The notes under the pieces were generated by a model. It made no database searches and was not told the DNA's origin. It saw nothing but the letters and a program-made list of their open reading frames with translations. From contig JACKKC010000013.1 of NCBI GenBank assembly GCA_020637615.1, positions 1-64,000 on the forward strand: a DNA stretch of 64,000 bases, read 5' to 3'. Below are positions 28,027 through 36,221 of the stretch, piece by piece; position 1 is the stretch's first letter, and each line of letters opens with the position of its first letter. The position numbers were made by a program, and so were the translations under genes. This DNA is from Rhodovulum sp. GTDB taxonomy: Bacteria; Pseudomonadota; Alphaproteobacteria; Rhodobacterales; Rhodobacteraceae.

Positions 28027-29193
28027 TCAATAGGCCCTGCCGCGGGCCGAGACCGGCCAGACCGTCTCGACCTTGCCGTTCCGCACGCCCACGTACCAGT
28101 CGTGGACGTTGCAGGTCGGGTCGCAATGGCCGGTCACGAGGCGGAGCTTCTCGTTGACCTTCAGCACGCCCTTGGGATCCTCGATGACGCCGTGCTCGTC
28201 GGAGCACTTGATGTATTTCACGTCGTCGCGGCCGAAGATGAACGGAAGGCCGGAATCGAGGGTCTGGACCTTGAGCCCCGCGTCGCAGATCGCCTTGTCC
28301 GCCTTGGCGTGGCTCATCACGCTCGTCAGGATGAAGAGCGCGTTCTCCCATTCGCCCTGGTCGATGCGCTTGCCGTTCTCGTCGTGGATGCGGCCGTAGT
28401 CGGCATCCATGAAGGCGTAGCTGCCGCACTGCAGCTCGTTGAAGACGCCCGAATTCGACTCGAAGTAGTAGCTGCCGGTGCCGCCGCCGGAGACGAGCTC
28501 GGGCTCGAGGCCCTCCTTCTTCAGCGCCTCGACCGCGTCGGAGACCTGGGCGATGGCGGCGTCGAGCTTGGCCTTGCGGTCCTCGAAGCTGTCCATGTGC
28601 TGCATGGCGCCCTGATAGGCCTGGATGCCGAGGAAGCGCAGGCCCGGCGCGGCGTCCGCGGCCTTGGCGATCTCGACCACCGCCGGCGTGGTGGTCACGC
28701 CGCAGCGCCCGGCGCCGCAGTCGATCTCCACGAAGACGTCGAGGGTGGCGCCATGCTTCTGCGCCGCCGCCGAGAGGTCGGCGATGTTGGCGACGTCATC
28801 GACGCAGACGATGACCCGGCCGCCGCTGATCCCGGGCAGGCGGGCGAGGCGGTCGATCTTGGCGGGGTCGCGGACCTCGTTGGAGACGAGGATGTCCTTG
28901 ATGCCGGCGCGGGCGAAGACCTCGGCCTCGGAGACCTTCTGGCAGCAGACGCCGATGGCGCCGCCCAGATCCATCTGCAGCTGCAGCACGTCCACGGACT
29001 TGTGCATCTTGCCATGCGCCCGGTGGCGCATGCCATGCGCCTTGGCGTAGTCGCCCATCTTCTTGATGTTGCGCTCGAGCGCGTCGAGGTCGAGGATCAG
29101 GCAGGGGGTCTGGATGTCCTTCTCGTCCATCCCCGGCACGGCCGGCACGTCGAAGCCGACTTCCAGGCCGTCGAATTTCACGGGTGCGTTCAT
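28027..29193 (-). CDS. bhcC: Beta-hydroxyaspartate aldolase
   Basis: 388 aa PLP enzyme of the D-threonine aldolase/alanine-racemase-like fold III group. Seen: the PLP-lysine neighbourhood RHRAHGKMHKS, VFVEIDCGAGRCGV, VSGGGTGSYYFE, and the metal-binding HCDPTCN near the C-terminus. In the beta-hydroxyaspartate cycle it condenses glycine and glyoxylate to (2R,3S)-beta-hydroxyaspartate. The start ATG at 29193 has GGGAGGG seven bases upstream and lies 15 nt after the stop of bhcB. The operon order bhcA-B-C-D is that of Paracoccus denitrificans. Confidence 0.94.
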   Translation of the reverse strand: MNAPVKFDGLEVGFDVPAVPGMDEKDIQTPCLILDLDALERNIKKMGDYAKAHGMRHRAHGKMHKSVDVLQLQMDLGGAIGVCCQKVSEAEVFARAGIKDILVSNEVRDPAKIDRLARLPGISGGRVIVCVDDVANIADLSAAAQKHGATLDVFVEIDCGAGRCGVTTTPAVVEIAKAADAAPGLRFLGIQAYQGAMQHMDSFEDRKAKLDAAIAQVSDAVEALKKEGLEPELVSGGGTGSYYFESNSGVFNELQCGSYAFMDADYGRIHDENGKRIDQGEWENALFILTSVMSHAKADKAICDAGLKVQTLDSGLPFIFGRDDVKYIKCSDEHGVIEDPKGVLKVNEKLRLVTGHCDPTCNVHDWYVGVRNGKVETVWPVSARGRAY

Positions 29194-29208
29194 AGTGGTT
29201 CCCTCCCT

Positions 29209-30162
29209 TCAGGCCTTGAGCCAGGGCAGCTTGTCGAGGTCGACATTGCCGCCGGTGATGATGACGCCGACGCGCTTGCCGGCGAAAAGGTCGCGGTTCT
29301 TCAGGATGGTCGCCAGCGGCACCGCGCTCGACGGCTCCATGACGATCTTCATGCGCGCCCAGATGAGCCGCATCGCGTCGATGATCTCCTGCTCGCTGGC
29401 GGTCAGGATGTCGGTGACATAGGTCGAGACGAAATGCCAGGTCAGCTCCTTGAGCGGCACCTTGAGCCCGTCGGCCACGGTCACCGGCGCGTCGTCCGCG
29501 ATGATGTGCCCGGCCTTGAAGCTGCGGTAGGCGTCATCGGCCTGCTCCGGCTCCGCGGCGAAGATCTGGACCTTCGGCGCGATGGTCGAGAGCGTCAGGC
29601 AGGTGCCCGAGATCATGCCGCCGCCACCGATGGGCGCGACCACCGCATCGAGCCCCTCGACCTGTTCGGCGAGCTCGCGCGAGCAGGTTCCCTGGCCCGC
29701 GATCACCCGGGGATCGTTGTAGGGATGCACGAAATCGGCGCCGGTCGCGGCCTGGATCTCGGCGAAGACCGCCTCGCGCGAGGAGGTCGAGGGCTCGCAT
29801 TCGGTGATCTTGCCGCCGTAGCCGCGGACCGCGTCCTTCTTGGCCTGCGGCGCGGTGCGCGGCATGACCACGTTGCAGGGGATGCCACGCCGCCCGGCGG
29901 CGTAGCTGAGCGAGAGCGCGTGGTTGCCGGAGGAATGGGTGGCGACACCCTTCTCCAGCATGTCGTCGGGCAGGCTGAAGACCGCGTTGCAGGCGCCACG
30001 CACCTTGAAGGCGGCGGCCTTCTGGAAGTTCTCGCATTTGAAGAACAGCTCGGCCCCGGTCATGTTGTTGATGAACGACGAGGTCAGAACCGGCGTGCGA
30101 TGGATGTAGGGGCGCACGCGTTCGTGCGCCGCCTCCACGTCGGCAAAGGTCGGAATGTACAT
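29209..30162 (-). CDS. bhcB: Beta-hydroxyaspartate dehydratase
   Basis: 317 aa fold II PLP enzyme of the serine/threonine dehydratase family. The PLP lysine is K53 in FQKAAAFKVRGA; the phosphate-binding loop is PIGGGGMISG, and SSGNHALSLSYAA is the usual SxGN motif. It removes water from beta-hydroxyaspartate to give iminosuccinate, the substrate of BhcD. The start ATG at 30162 gives the family N-terminus YIPTFADVEAAHERV and follows GAGGGGGT; the open frame extends further into bhcA in a shadow reading. The gap to the bhcA stop is 10 nt. Confidence 0.93.
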   Translation of the reverse strand: MYIPTFADVEAAHERVRPYIHRTPVLTSSFINNMTGAELFFKCENFQKAAAFKVRGACNAVFSLPDDMLEKGVATHSSGNHALSLSYAAGRRGIPCNVVMPRTAPQAKKDAVRGYGGKITECEPSTSSREAVFAEIQAATGADFVHPYNDPRVIAGQGTCSRELAEQVEGLDAVVAPIGGGGMISGTCLTLSTIAPKVQIFAAEPEQADDAYRSFKAGHIIADDAPVTVADGLKVPLKELTWHFVSTYVTDILTASEQEIIDAMRLIWARMKIVMEPSSAVPLATILKNRDLFAGKRVGVIITGGNVDLDKLPWLKA

Positions 30163-30172
30163 TCGGACCCCC

Positions 30173-31369
30173 TCAGGCGGATTTGGCGAGCTTCGGCTCG
30201 GCCGCGGCCGAGTTCCGATAGTATTCCTGGGCCGCCGCGACGCCGGAGCCGAGCTCGATCGGGTAGCCGAGGTCCACCATGGCCATCTCGGCCGTGCCGA
30301 TGCCCGAAAGCGCCATGACGTCCGTGAGGCTGCCCAGGTGGCCGATGCGGAATACCTTGCCAGCGACCTCGCCGAGGCCGATGCCGAAGGCCACGCCGTA
30401 CTTGTCGGCCGCGTGGACCACGAGCTTGGTGCTGTCCTGGCCCTCGGGGACGAGGATGGCGCTGATCGTCTCGGAATAGAGATCCGGCGAATGGGCGCAG
30501 AGCTTGAGGCCCCAGGCGTCGACCGCGCGGCGCACACCCTCGGCCATGCGGTGGTGGCGGGCGAAGACGTTCTCGAGCCCCTCCTCCTCGATCATCTTCA
30601 GCGCCTCGCCGAGGCCGAAGAAGAGACCGACCGGGGGCGTGTAGGGGAAGCCGCCCTTGGGGTTGGTGTTCAGCATATCGCGCCAGTCGAGGAAGCAGCG
30701 CGGCAGCTTCGCCGTCTCCATCGCCTTCAGCGCCTTCTGGCTGACGCCGACGATGGACAGGCCGGCGGGCAGCATGAAGCCCTTCTGGCTGCCGGTGACG
30801 GCGACGTCGACGCCCCATTCGTCCATGCGGAAGTCCATCGAGGCGATCGAGCTGACACCGTCGACGAGCAGGAGCGCCGGGTGCCCGGCCGCGTCGATCG
30901 CCTTGCGCACGGCGGCGACGTCGGAGCGCACGCCGGTCGCGGTCTCGTTATGGGTGACGAGAACGGCCTTGATCTCGTGGTTCTTGTCGGCCTCGAGCGC
31001 GGCCTGGAAATCGGCCGCGGGCGCGCCGGCACCCCAGGGGGCGTTGAGCTGCTGGACGTCGAGGCCCCAGCGCTTGCACATGTCGATCCAGCGGTGGGAG
31101 AACATGCCGTGGCGGCAGGCGAGGATCTTGTCGCCCGGCGACAGCGTGTTGGAGATCGCCGATTCCCAGCCGGCGGTGCCGGTCGCGGGGAACATGATGA
31201 CCTCGCCGGTCTCGGTCTTGAGCACCTTCTTGACGCCGGGGAAGAGCGGCTTGAACATCGTGCCGAAGCTCGACGAACGATGGTCGATCGTCGGCTGGCT
31301 GATGGCGCGGCGAAGGCGCTCGGGGATGTTGGTCGGGCCTGGAATGAAGACCGGGTTCTGGTTGGACAT
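30173..31369 (-). CDS. bhcA: L-aspartate--glyoxylate aminotransferase
   Basis: 398 aa class V aminotransferase. FIPGPTNIPERLRRA opens the protein as in serine-glyoxylate aminotransferases; FPATGTAGWESA and TGSQKGFMLPAG (PLP lysine near 195) are present. In this cluster it moves the amino group of aspartate to glyoxylate, forming glycine and oxaloacetate. GGAGG lies seven bases before the ATG at 31369. It is the first gene of bhcABCD, with a sigma70-like promoter at 31397-31425 and the regulator bhcR divergent. A serine-glyoxylate aminotransferase of the serine cycle would look similar, but the neighbours decide for BhcA. Confidence 0.93.
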   Translation of the reverse strand: MSNQNPVFIPGPTNIPERLRRAISQPTIDHRSSSFGTMFKPLFPGVKKVLKTETGEVIMFPATGTAGWESAISNTLSPGDKILACRHGMFSHRWIDMCKRWGLDVQQLNAPWGAGAPAADFQAALEADKNHEIKAVLVTHNETATGVRSDVAAVRKAIDAAGHPALLLVDGVSSIASMDFRMDEWGVDVAVTGSQKGFMLPAGLSIVGVSQKALKAMETAKLPRCFLDWRDMLNTNPKGGFPYTPPVGLFFGLGEALKMIEEEGLENVFARHHRMAEGVRRAVDAWGLKLCAHSPDLYSETISAILVPEGQDSTKLVVHAADKYGVAFGIGLGEVAGKVFRIGHLGSLTDVMALSGIGTAEMAMVDLGYPIELGSGVAAAQEYYRNSAAAEPKLAKSA

Positions 31370-31396
31370 GAACGCTCCTCCGTCTGTTCGCCGAAC

Positions 31397-31425
31397 TCTA
31401 TAGCAGCGTCATTTTTGGCGTGCAA
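31397..31425 (-). promoter_or_regulatory. Promoter of bhcABCD
   Basis: On the minus strand TTGCAC (31425-31420) and TATAGA (31402-31397) are separated by exactly 17 bases, a close match to the housekeeping -35/-10 pattern. Transcription would begin near 31390, leaving about 20 nt of leader before the bhcA ATG. Confidence 0.65.
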
Positions 31426-31431
31426 TTTTTT

Positions 31432-31447
31432 TGAAATAGTTTTTCAT
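31432..31447. promoter_or_regulatory. Candidate BhcR operator
   Basis: An inverted repeat TGAAA (31432-31436) and TTTCA (31443-31447) with a six-base AT-rich centre. It lies directly upstream of the bhcA -35 box in the bhcA-bhcR spacer, where an IclR-type activator would bind. That BhcR binds here is inferred from position and symmetry. Confidence 0.5.
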
Positions 31448-31571
31448 AGCTCCGGAAATGCCCTATGCTCCTGCAATGTCGAGACGAATCGTTTTTCATC
31501 GGCCGAAGGGCACCGGGAAGACCAAAAATAGCCGCACCGGGTCCGACGGCAAGACACCGCCGGAGCCCGGT

Positions 31572-32426
31572 ATGGACCCCTCGCAGAAGCGCAGCCGCGG
31601 CCGTCCCCGCGCCTTCTCCGCGACGCCCGAATCGACCACGATCCAGGCGCTCGACCGGGCGCTGCACATCCTCAAGACGCTCGCCGCCAGCGACGGCATG
31701 TCGCTCACCGAACTGGCCGAGGCCTCCGGGCAGTCGCCCGCCACCGTCTACCGGGTGCTCTCGACCTACGAGGCCCATGGCATGGTCGAGTTCCAGCCCG
31801 CCACGCAGCTCTGGTTCGTCGGCCAGCAGGCGTTCCGCATCGGCAGCGCCTTCCTCGGCCGGTCCAACCTCGTGGAGCAGGCGCGCTCGGCGATGCATGC
31901 GCTCATGTCGCTGACCGGCGAGACCGCCAATCTCGCCATCGCCGACGGCGGCGACGTGATGTTCCTCAGCCAGGTGGAGACGCACGAGCCGATCCGCGCC
32001 TTCTTTCGCCCCGGATCGCACGGGCCGATCCATGCCTCGGGGATCGGCAAGGCGCTGCTCGCCTATTACCCGCAGGACGTGATCGAGCGGCTGATGCGCG
32101 GCCATGCGCTGACCGCCTTCACCGGCCGCACCTTCACCGACAACGACCGGCTTCTGGAAGAGCTCGCCGTGATCCGCGGCCGCGGCTGGGCGCTCGACGA
32201 CGAGGAATACACCGACGGCATGCGCTGCATCGCCGCGCCGATCTTCAACGAGTTCCGGGAACCGGTCGCCGGGATCTCGATCTCCGGGCCGACCCTGCGG
32301 GTGACCCATGCCCGCGCGAAGGAGATCGGCACCCAGGTGCGCGACGCCGCCGACCGGATCACCGAGGCCATCGGCGGCACCGCGCCGGAACGGCGGGCCA
32401 ATACCCCGCGCCGCCGCACCCGTTGA
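31572..32426 (+). CDS. bhcR: IclR-family regulator of the beta-hydroxyaspartate cycle
   Basis: 284 aa. After a basic start (DPSQKRSRGRPRAFSATPES) comes the winged helix (ALDRALHILKTLAAS, then LTELAEASGQSPATVYRVLSTYEAHGMV) and an IclR effector domain (about 110-270, with GSHGPIHASGIGKALLA and DDEEYTDGMRCIAAPIF). In P. denitrificans BhcR senses glyoxylate and controls bhcABCD; the divergent position here fits. I chose ATG 31572, with GGAG six bases upstream, over ATG 31458, which would add 38 residues of low-quality sequence reaching nearly to the operator. Confidence 0.9.
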   Translation: MDPSQKRSRGRPRAFSATPESTTIQALDRALHILKTLAASDGMSLTELAEASGQSPATVYRVLSTYEAHGMVEFQPATQLWFVGQQAFRIGSAFLGRSNLVEQARSAMHALMSLTGETANLAIADGGDVMFLSQVETHEPIRAFFRPGSHGPIHASGIGKALLAYYPQDVIERLMRGHALTAFTGRTFTDNDRLLEELAVIRGRGWALDDEEYTDGMRCIAAPIFNEFREPVAGISISGPTLRVTHARAKEIGTQVRDAADRITEAIGGTAPERRANTPRRRTR

Positions 32427-32484
32427 CAGCCGGAGGCGGCGGGTGTGAGGTCCTGACCTCGCAACAGGGAAGGCGGGACGGGCC

Positions 32485-33795
32485 ATGGTCGATCTGATCC
32501 TGCGCAATGCCGTGGTCGTGACCGCGGATGCCGAACGGCGCGTGATCCGCGACGGCGCGGTGGCGGTCGAGGGCGGGCGGATCGCGCGCGTCGGCACGGC
32601 GGAAGAGATCGGCGCGGAGGCGCGCTCGGTGGTGGATGCCGGCGGCATGCTGCTGATGCCCGGCCTCATCAACACCCATTGCCACGCGGCGGATTCGCTC
32701 TTTCGCGGCCTCGTGGAGGACCTGCCGCTCGAGCCCTGGCTCCGCAAGGTCTGGAAGGCGGAGGCCGCGACCTTGGATCCGCGGACCGTGCGCCTCGGCG
32801 CCACGCTGGGGCTGGCGGAACTCCTGCTCGGCGGGGTCACCACGGTGATGGACATGTTCTGGCACCCGCGCGAGACCGTAGCCGCGGCGCGCGACCTCGG
32901 CATGCGCGTCTCCACCGGCGGGATCTTCTTCGACGGCCCCGGCATCGACGGGCTCGGCCCCGCCGAGCGGATGGCGCAGGCAGGCGCCTTCTTCGACGAT
33001 TTCGCCGATGCGCCGGACGTCCTGGCCGGCTGCTTTCCCCACGGCAGCTACACCGTCGGCCCCGAGCATCTCGCGGAATCGAAGGCGCTCGCGGCGGCGC
33101 GCGGCGGGCTCTTCTGCACCCATGCGGCGGAGACCCGGGCCGAGCGCGCGGATATCGAGACGCGCTACGGCGCCTCGGTGATCCGCCATCTCGATGCGCT
33201 CGGCCTGCTCGACGCCAGGACGGTGCTGGCGCATTGCGTCTGGCTCGACGAGGAGGAGATCGCGATCCTCGCGCGGACCGGCGCCACGGTCTCGCACAAC
33301 CCGCTCTCGAACCTGAAGCTCGCCAGCGGCATCGCCCCGGTGCCGGCGATGCTCGCGGCCGGCGTGCGCGTCACGCTCGGGACCGACGGCGCGATCTCGG
33401 GCAACGACCTCGACATGTGGCTGGCGATGCGGCTGGCGGCGGTGCTGCACAAGGGTGCGACGCTCGACGCCGGCGCCGTCGCGACCGGGCAGGTGCTCGA
33501 CATGGTGACCCGCGACGCGGCCACGGCGCTCGATGCCGCCGACCGGATCGGCGCGCTCGAGCCGGGCAAGTTCGCGGACATGATCCTCATCGACCTCGGC
33601 CGCGCCCATGCCGTGCCGCTCTTCGATCCGCTGACGCATCTGGTCTATTCCTGCGCCCGGTCCGACGTGCGCCGCGTCTATGTCGGCGGCGTCGAGGTGG
33701 TGCGGGACGGCGCCCTGCTCCTGCACGACATCGAGGCGACGCTCGACGCAGTGCGCGATCTCGTCCCGGCGATCGCGGCGAGCGTCGCGCCGTGA
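32485..33795 (+). CDS. Amidohydrolase, nucleoside/5'-methylthioadenosine deaminase-like
   Basis: 436 aa metal-dependent hydrolase of the TRZ/ATZ branch. Ligands are seen in PGLINTHCHAADSLFRG, FCTHAAETRAE, LAHCVWLDEEE and TLGTDGAISGNDLDMW. This branch contains MtaD-type S-adenosylhomocysteine/methylthioadenosine deaminases, guanine deaminase-like and triazine hydrolases. Translational coupling (GTGA overlap) to a purine nucleoside phosphorylase points to a purine nucleoside as substrate, with methylthioadenosine the best guess. ATG 32485 opens with VDLILRNAVVVTAD, the usual N-terminus. It starts 58 nt after bhcR on the same strand. Confidence 0.82.
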   Translation: MVDLILRNAVVVTADAERRVIRDGAVAVEGGRIARVGTAEEIGAEARSVVDAGGMLLMPGLINTHCHAADSLFRGLVEDLPLEPWLRKVWKAEAATLDPRTVRLGATLGLAELLLGGVTTVMDMFWHPRETVAAARDLGMRVSTGGIFFDGPGIDGLGPAERMAQAGAFFDDFADAPDVLAGCFPHGSYTVGPEHLAESKALAAARGGLFCTHAAETRAERADIETRYGASVIRHLDALGLLDARTVLAHCVWLDEEEIAILARTGATVSHNPLSNLKLASGIAPVPAMLAAGVRVTLGTDGAISGNDLDMWLAMRLAAVLHKGATLDAGAVATGQVLDMVTRDAATALDAADRIGALEPGKFADMILIDLGRAHAVPLFDPLTHLVYSCARSDVRRVYVGGVEVVRDGALLLHDIEATLDAVRDLVPAIAASVAP

Positions 33796-34619
33796 CCGGG
33801 CCGCAGGCCGCGCGCGTCGCCGCCGCCCATGCATCGCTTCGCGACCGGATCGGCGCGCCGGTCGAGGCCGGGATCATCCTGGGATCGGGTCTCGGCGGGC
33901 TCGCCGAGCGTGTGGAGGAGCCCACCGCCATTCCCTATGGCGAGATCGCCGGCTTCCCGGTCTCCACCGCGCCGGGCCATGCCGGGCGGCTGGTGACGGG
34001 GCGTCTCTTCGGGCGGCACGTGGCGCTGATGCAGGGGCGGCTGCATCTCTACGAAGGCTGGTCCGCCCGGGACATCGCGCTCCCGGTCTATCTGCTGGCG
34101 CGGCTGGGCGCGGCGCGGCTGATCGTCACCAATGCCGCGGGCGCGCTCGACCCGGCCCTCGCGCCCGGCGAGGTGATGCTGATCGAGGATCACCTGAACT
34201 TCACCGGGGCCAATCCGCTGAGCGGCCCGGACGAGCCCGATCTCGGCCCGCGCTTTCCCGATCTTTCGCGCGCCTACGACCCGGCGCTGCGCGAGGCGGC
34301 GCTGCGGGCGGCCGCGGCGGCGGGGGTCACGCTCCGGCGGGGGATCTATGCCGCGGTGGCCGGGCCGTCGCTGGAGACCTCGGCCGAGCGGCGGTTCCTG
34401 CGCGCGGCCGGCGGCAGCGCCGTGGGCATGTCGACGGTGATCGAGGTGATCGCCGCCGCCCATGCCGGCCTGCCCGTGCTGGGGCTCTCCGCGATCTCCA
34501 ACGCGGCCGCGGGCGGCCCCGACCAGGCGCCCGACAGCATCGAGGAGATCCTGGCCAATGCCGCGACCGCCGGCGAGGCGATCGCAGCACTCCTCCAGCG
34601 GCTCTTCGCCGAGGCATGA
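33792..34619 (+). CDS. Purine nucleoside phosphorylase (trimeric, PNP family 2)
   Basis: 275 aa. Family signatures seen: GIILGSGLGGLAE, the phosphate-binding GHAGRLVTG, MQGRLHLYEG, VTNAAGALDP and VAGPSLETSAE followed by GMSTVIEVIAAAH, then SAISNAAAG. It splits a purine nucleoside with phosphate into base and (deoxy/methylthio)ribose-1-phosphate. The usual Glu of the base site is in PSLETSAE. The GTG start at 33792 overlaps the stop of the deaminase gene, so both proteins are made together, suggesting deamination followed by phosphorolysis. Whether it acts on inosine or methylthioinosine cannot be read from the sequence. Confidence 0.9.
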   Translation: MTGPQAARVAAAHASLRDRIGAPVEAGIILGSGLGGLAERVEEPTAIPYGEIAGFPVSTAPGHAGRLVTGRLFGRHVALMQGRLHLYEGWSARDIALPVYLLARLGAARLIVTNAAGALDPALAPGEVMLIEDHLNFTGANPLSGPDEPDLGPRFPDLSRAYDPALREAALRAAAAAGVTLRRGIYAAVAGPSLETSAERRFLRAAGGSAVGMSTVIEVIAAAHAGLPVLGLSAISNAAAGGPDQAPDSIEEILANAATAGEAIAALLQRLFAEA

Positions 34620-34644
34620 GCCGCGCCGCGAGCGGGCGGGGCAG

Positions 34645-35856
34645 GTGACCGCACCGGGCAAGCTGCGCAGCGTCGCGCTTCTCGCGCTCGCCGAGGTGAT
34701 GACCATGAGCCTCTGGCTGCTCTCCGCCGCGATCCTGCCCGATCTCGTGGCGGAGGCGGGTCTCGGGCCCGGGCGGGCGGCGGCCTTGTCGAGCGCGGTC
34801 CAGATCGGATTCGTCGTCGGCGCGCTGGCGCTGGCGGTGCATGGCACGGCCGACCGCTTCGATCCGCGCCGGGTGCTGGCCGGCTCGGCGCTCGTGGCCG
34901 CCGCCGCCAATGCGGCGCTGCTCGTGACACCGGTCGGCGGCGCGCTGCAGATCGGCCTGCGCGCGCTGACCGGGGCCTGCCTCGCCGGCGTCTATCCGGT
35001 GGGGATGAAGATCGTCGTCGGCTGGGGGACCCGGGACCGCGGCCTCCTGGTCGGCATCCTCGTCGGGTCCCTGACCGTCGGCACGGCGCTGCCGCATCTG
35101 CTCGCCTTCTTCGGCGGGCCGGACTGGCGCGCGACCGCCCTGCTCGCCTCCGGCCTCGCCGCCGGGGGCGGGATGCTCGGCCTCGCCACCGGCCTCGGGC
35201 CGTTCCATGCCCGCGCCGCGGGGCTCGATCCGGGCGCCCTGCGGCTGGCCTGGACGAATCGCCGGCTGCGCCTGGCCTATGCGGGCTATCTCGGCCACAT
35301 GTGGGAGCTCTATGCCTTCTGGGCCTGGATCGGCGCCGCGGCGGCCGCGGCCTTCGCCGCCGGGCTCGGCGCCGCCGCGGCCGATGCCGCGCGCCTCGTC
35401 AGCTTCGCCGCCATCGCGCTCGGCGGCCTTCTCTGCATCCCCGCGGGCTGGGTCGCCGACCGGATCGGCAAGGCGCGGGTCGCGCAGGGCGCGATGCTCG
35501 CGAGCGGCGCCGCCGGCCTCGCCACGGCGGCGAGCTTCGGCGGCGCCTGGCAGCTGACGGCGGTGCTGATCCTGCTCTGGGGCGCCGCGGTCATCCCCGA
35601 TTCGGCGCAATTCTCGGCGCTGGTGGCCGATGCGGCGCCTCCCGAGCGCGCCGGCAGCCTTATGACCTTCCAGACCGCCCTGGGCTTCACCCTGACCTTC
35701 TTTACCGTGCAGGCGGTGCCATGGGTCGCCGCCGGGCTCGGCTGGCCGGCGACGCTGGCGCTCATGGCGCTCGGGCCGGCCTTCGGCGTCGAGGCCATGC
35801 GGCGCCTCCTCCGGATGGGTCGCGAATCGGTGGACGCCTCGCTTGATCGCCTGTAG
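34645..35856 (+). CDS. MFS transporter, third gene of the nucleoside operon
   Basis: About 403 aa with twelve membrane spans. LLALAEVMTMSLWLLSAAILPDLVAEAGL is cut by few charges; VHGTADRFDPRRVL and GWVADRIGKARVAQG match MFS loop motifs, and RALTGACLAGVYPVGMKIVVGW lies in span 4-5. The start is taken as GTG at 34645 (GGGGCAG upstream), 25 nt after the PNP stop; the longer open frame lies inside PNP. Carried with a deaminase and a phosphorylase, it might export or import a purine, but MFS members of this type have varied substrates. About 190 nt of spacer follow, with no gene seen. Confidence 0.78.
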   Translation: MTAPGKLRSVALLALAEVMTMSLWLLSAAILPDLVAEAGLGPGRAAALSSAVQIGFVVGALALAVHGTADRFDPRRVLAGSALVAAAANAALLVTPVGGALQIGLRALTGACLAGVYPVGMKIVVGWGTRDRGLLVGILVGSLTVGTALPHLLAFFGGPDWRATALLASGLAAGGGMLGLATGLGPFHARAAGLDPGALRLAWTNRRLRLAYAGYLGHMWELYAFWAWIGAAAAAAFAAGLGAAAADAARLVSFAAIALGGLLCIPAGWVADRIGKARVAQGAMLASGAAGLATAASFGGAWQLTAVLILLWGAAVIPDSAQFSALVADAAPPERAGSLMTFQTALGFTLTFFTVQAVPWVAAGLGWPATLALMALGPAFGVEAMRRLLRMGRESVDASLDRL

Positions 35857-36050
35857 GTTGAGCAGGCCTGAGGAATGCAGCCGCAACGGGGCCGATGCCC
35901 CGGTCCGAAGGCTCGGATAGCGCCTATCGATCCCAGGATCGGACATGCGCCCTGACGCGGTCACGTAGTAGTTTGTTAACACTTGCCCGGGTTAATTGCG
36001 TAAACCGACTCGCCTGCCCATATGACAAGCAGCCACCGGAAAGCGACGCG

Positions 36051-36218
36051 ATGCTCATAGGCCAGCTCCTGCTCTCGATCCTCACAGCGATCTCCGTGAC
36101 GGGAGTCGCGCTGCTGAGCGGATGGAGCCTGCTCGCTGCTCTGGTGCTCTATTCCCTGAGCGGATCGCTCACCCTCGCGCTGCTCTCCGTCTGGACGATC
36201 GTGCGGGCGGACGCCTGA
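36051..36218 (+). CDS. Small hydrophobic protein
   Basis: 55 aa, nearly all hydrophobic, with two membrane segments (LLLSILTAISVTGVALLSG and LLAALVLYSLSGSLTLALLSV). CGGAAAG lies before the ATG at 36051, and the region upstream (35960-36010) is AT-richer, as a promoter would be. It ends three nt before the stop of the convergent hslU. No family is recognised; two-span proteins of this size are common and poorly described. The even hydrophobic pattern argues that it is real. Confidence 0.5.
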   Translation: MLIGQLLLSILTAISVTGVALLSGWSLLAALVLYSLSGSLTLALLSVWTIVRADA

Positions 36219-36221
36219 TCC

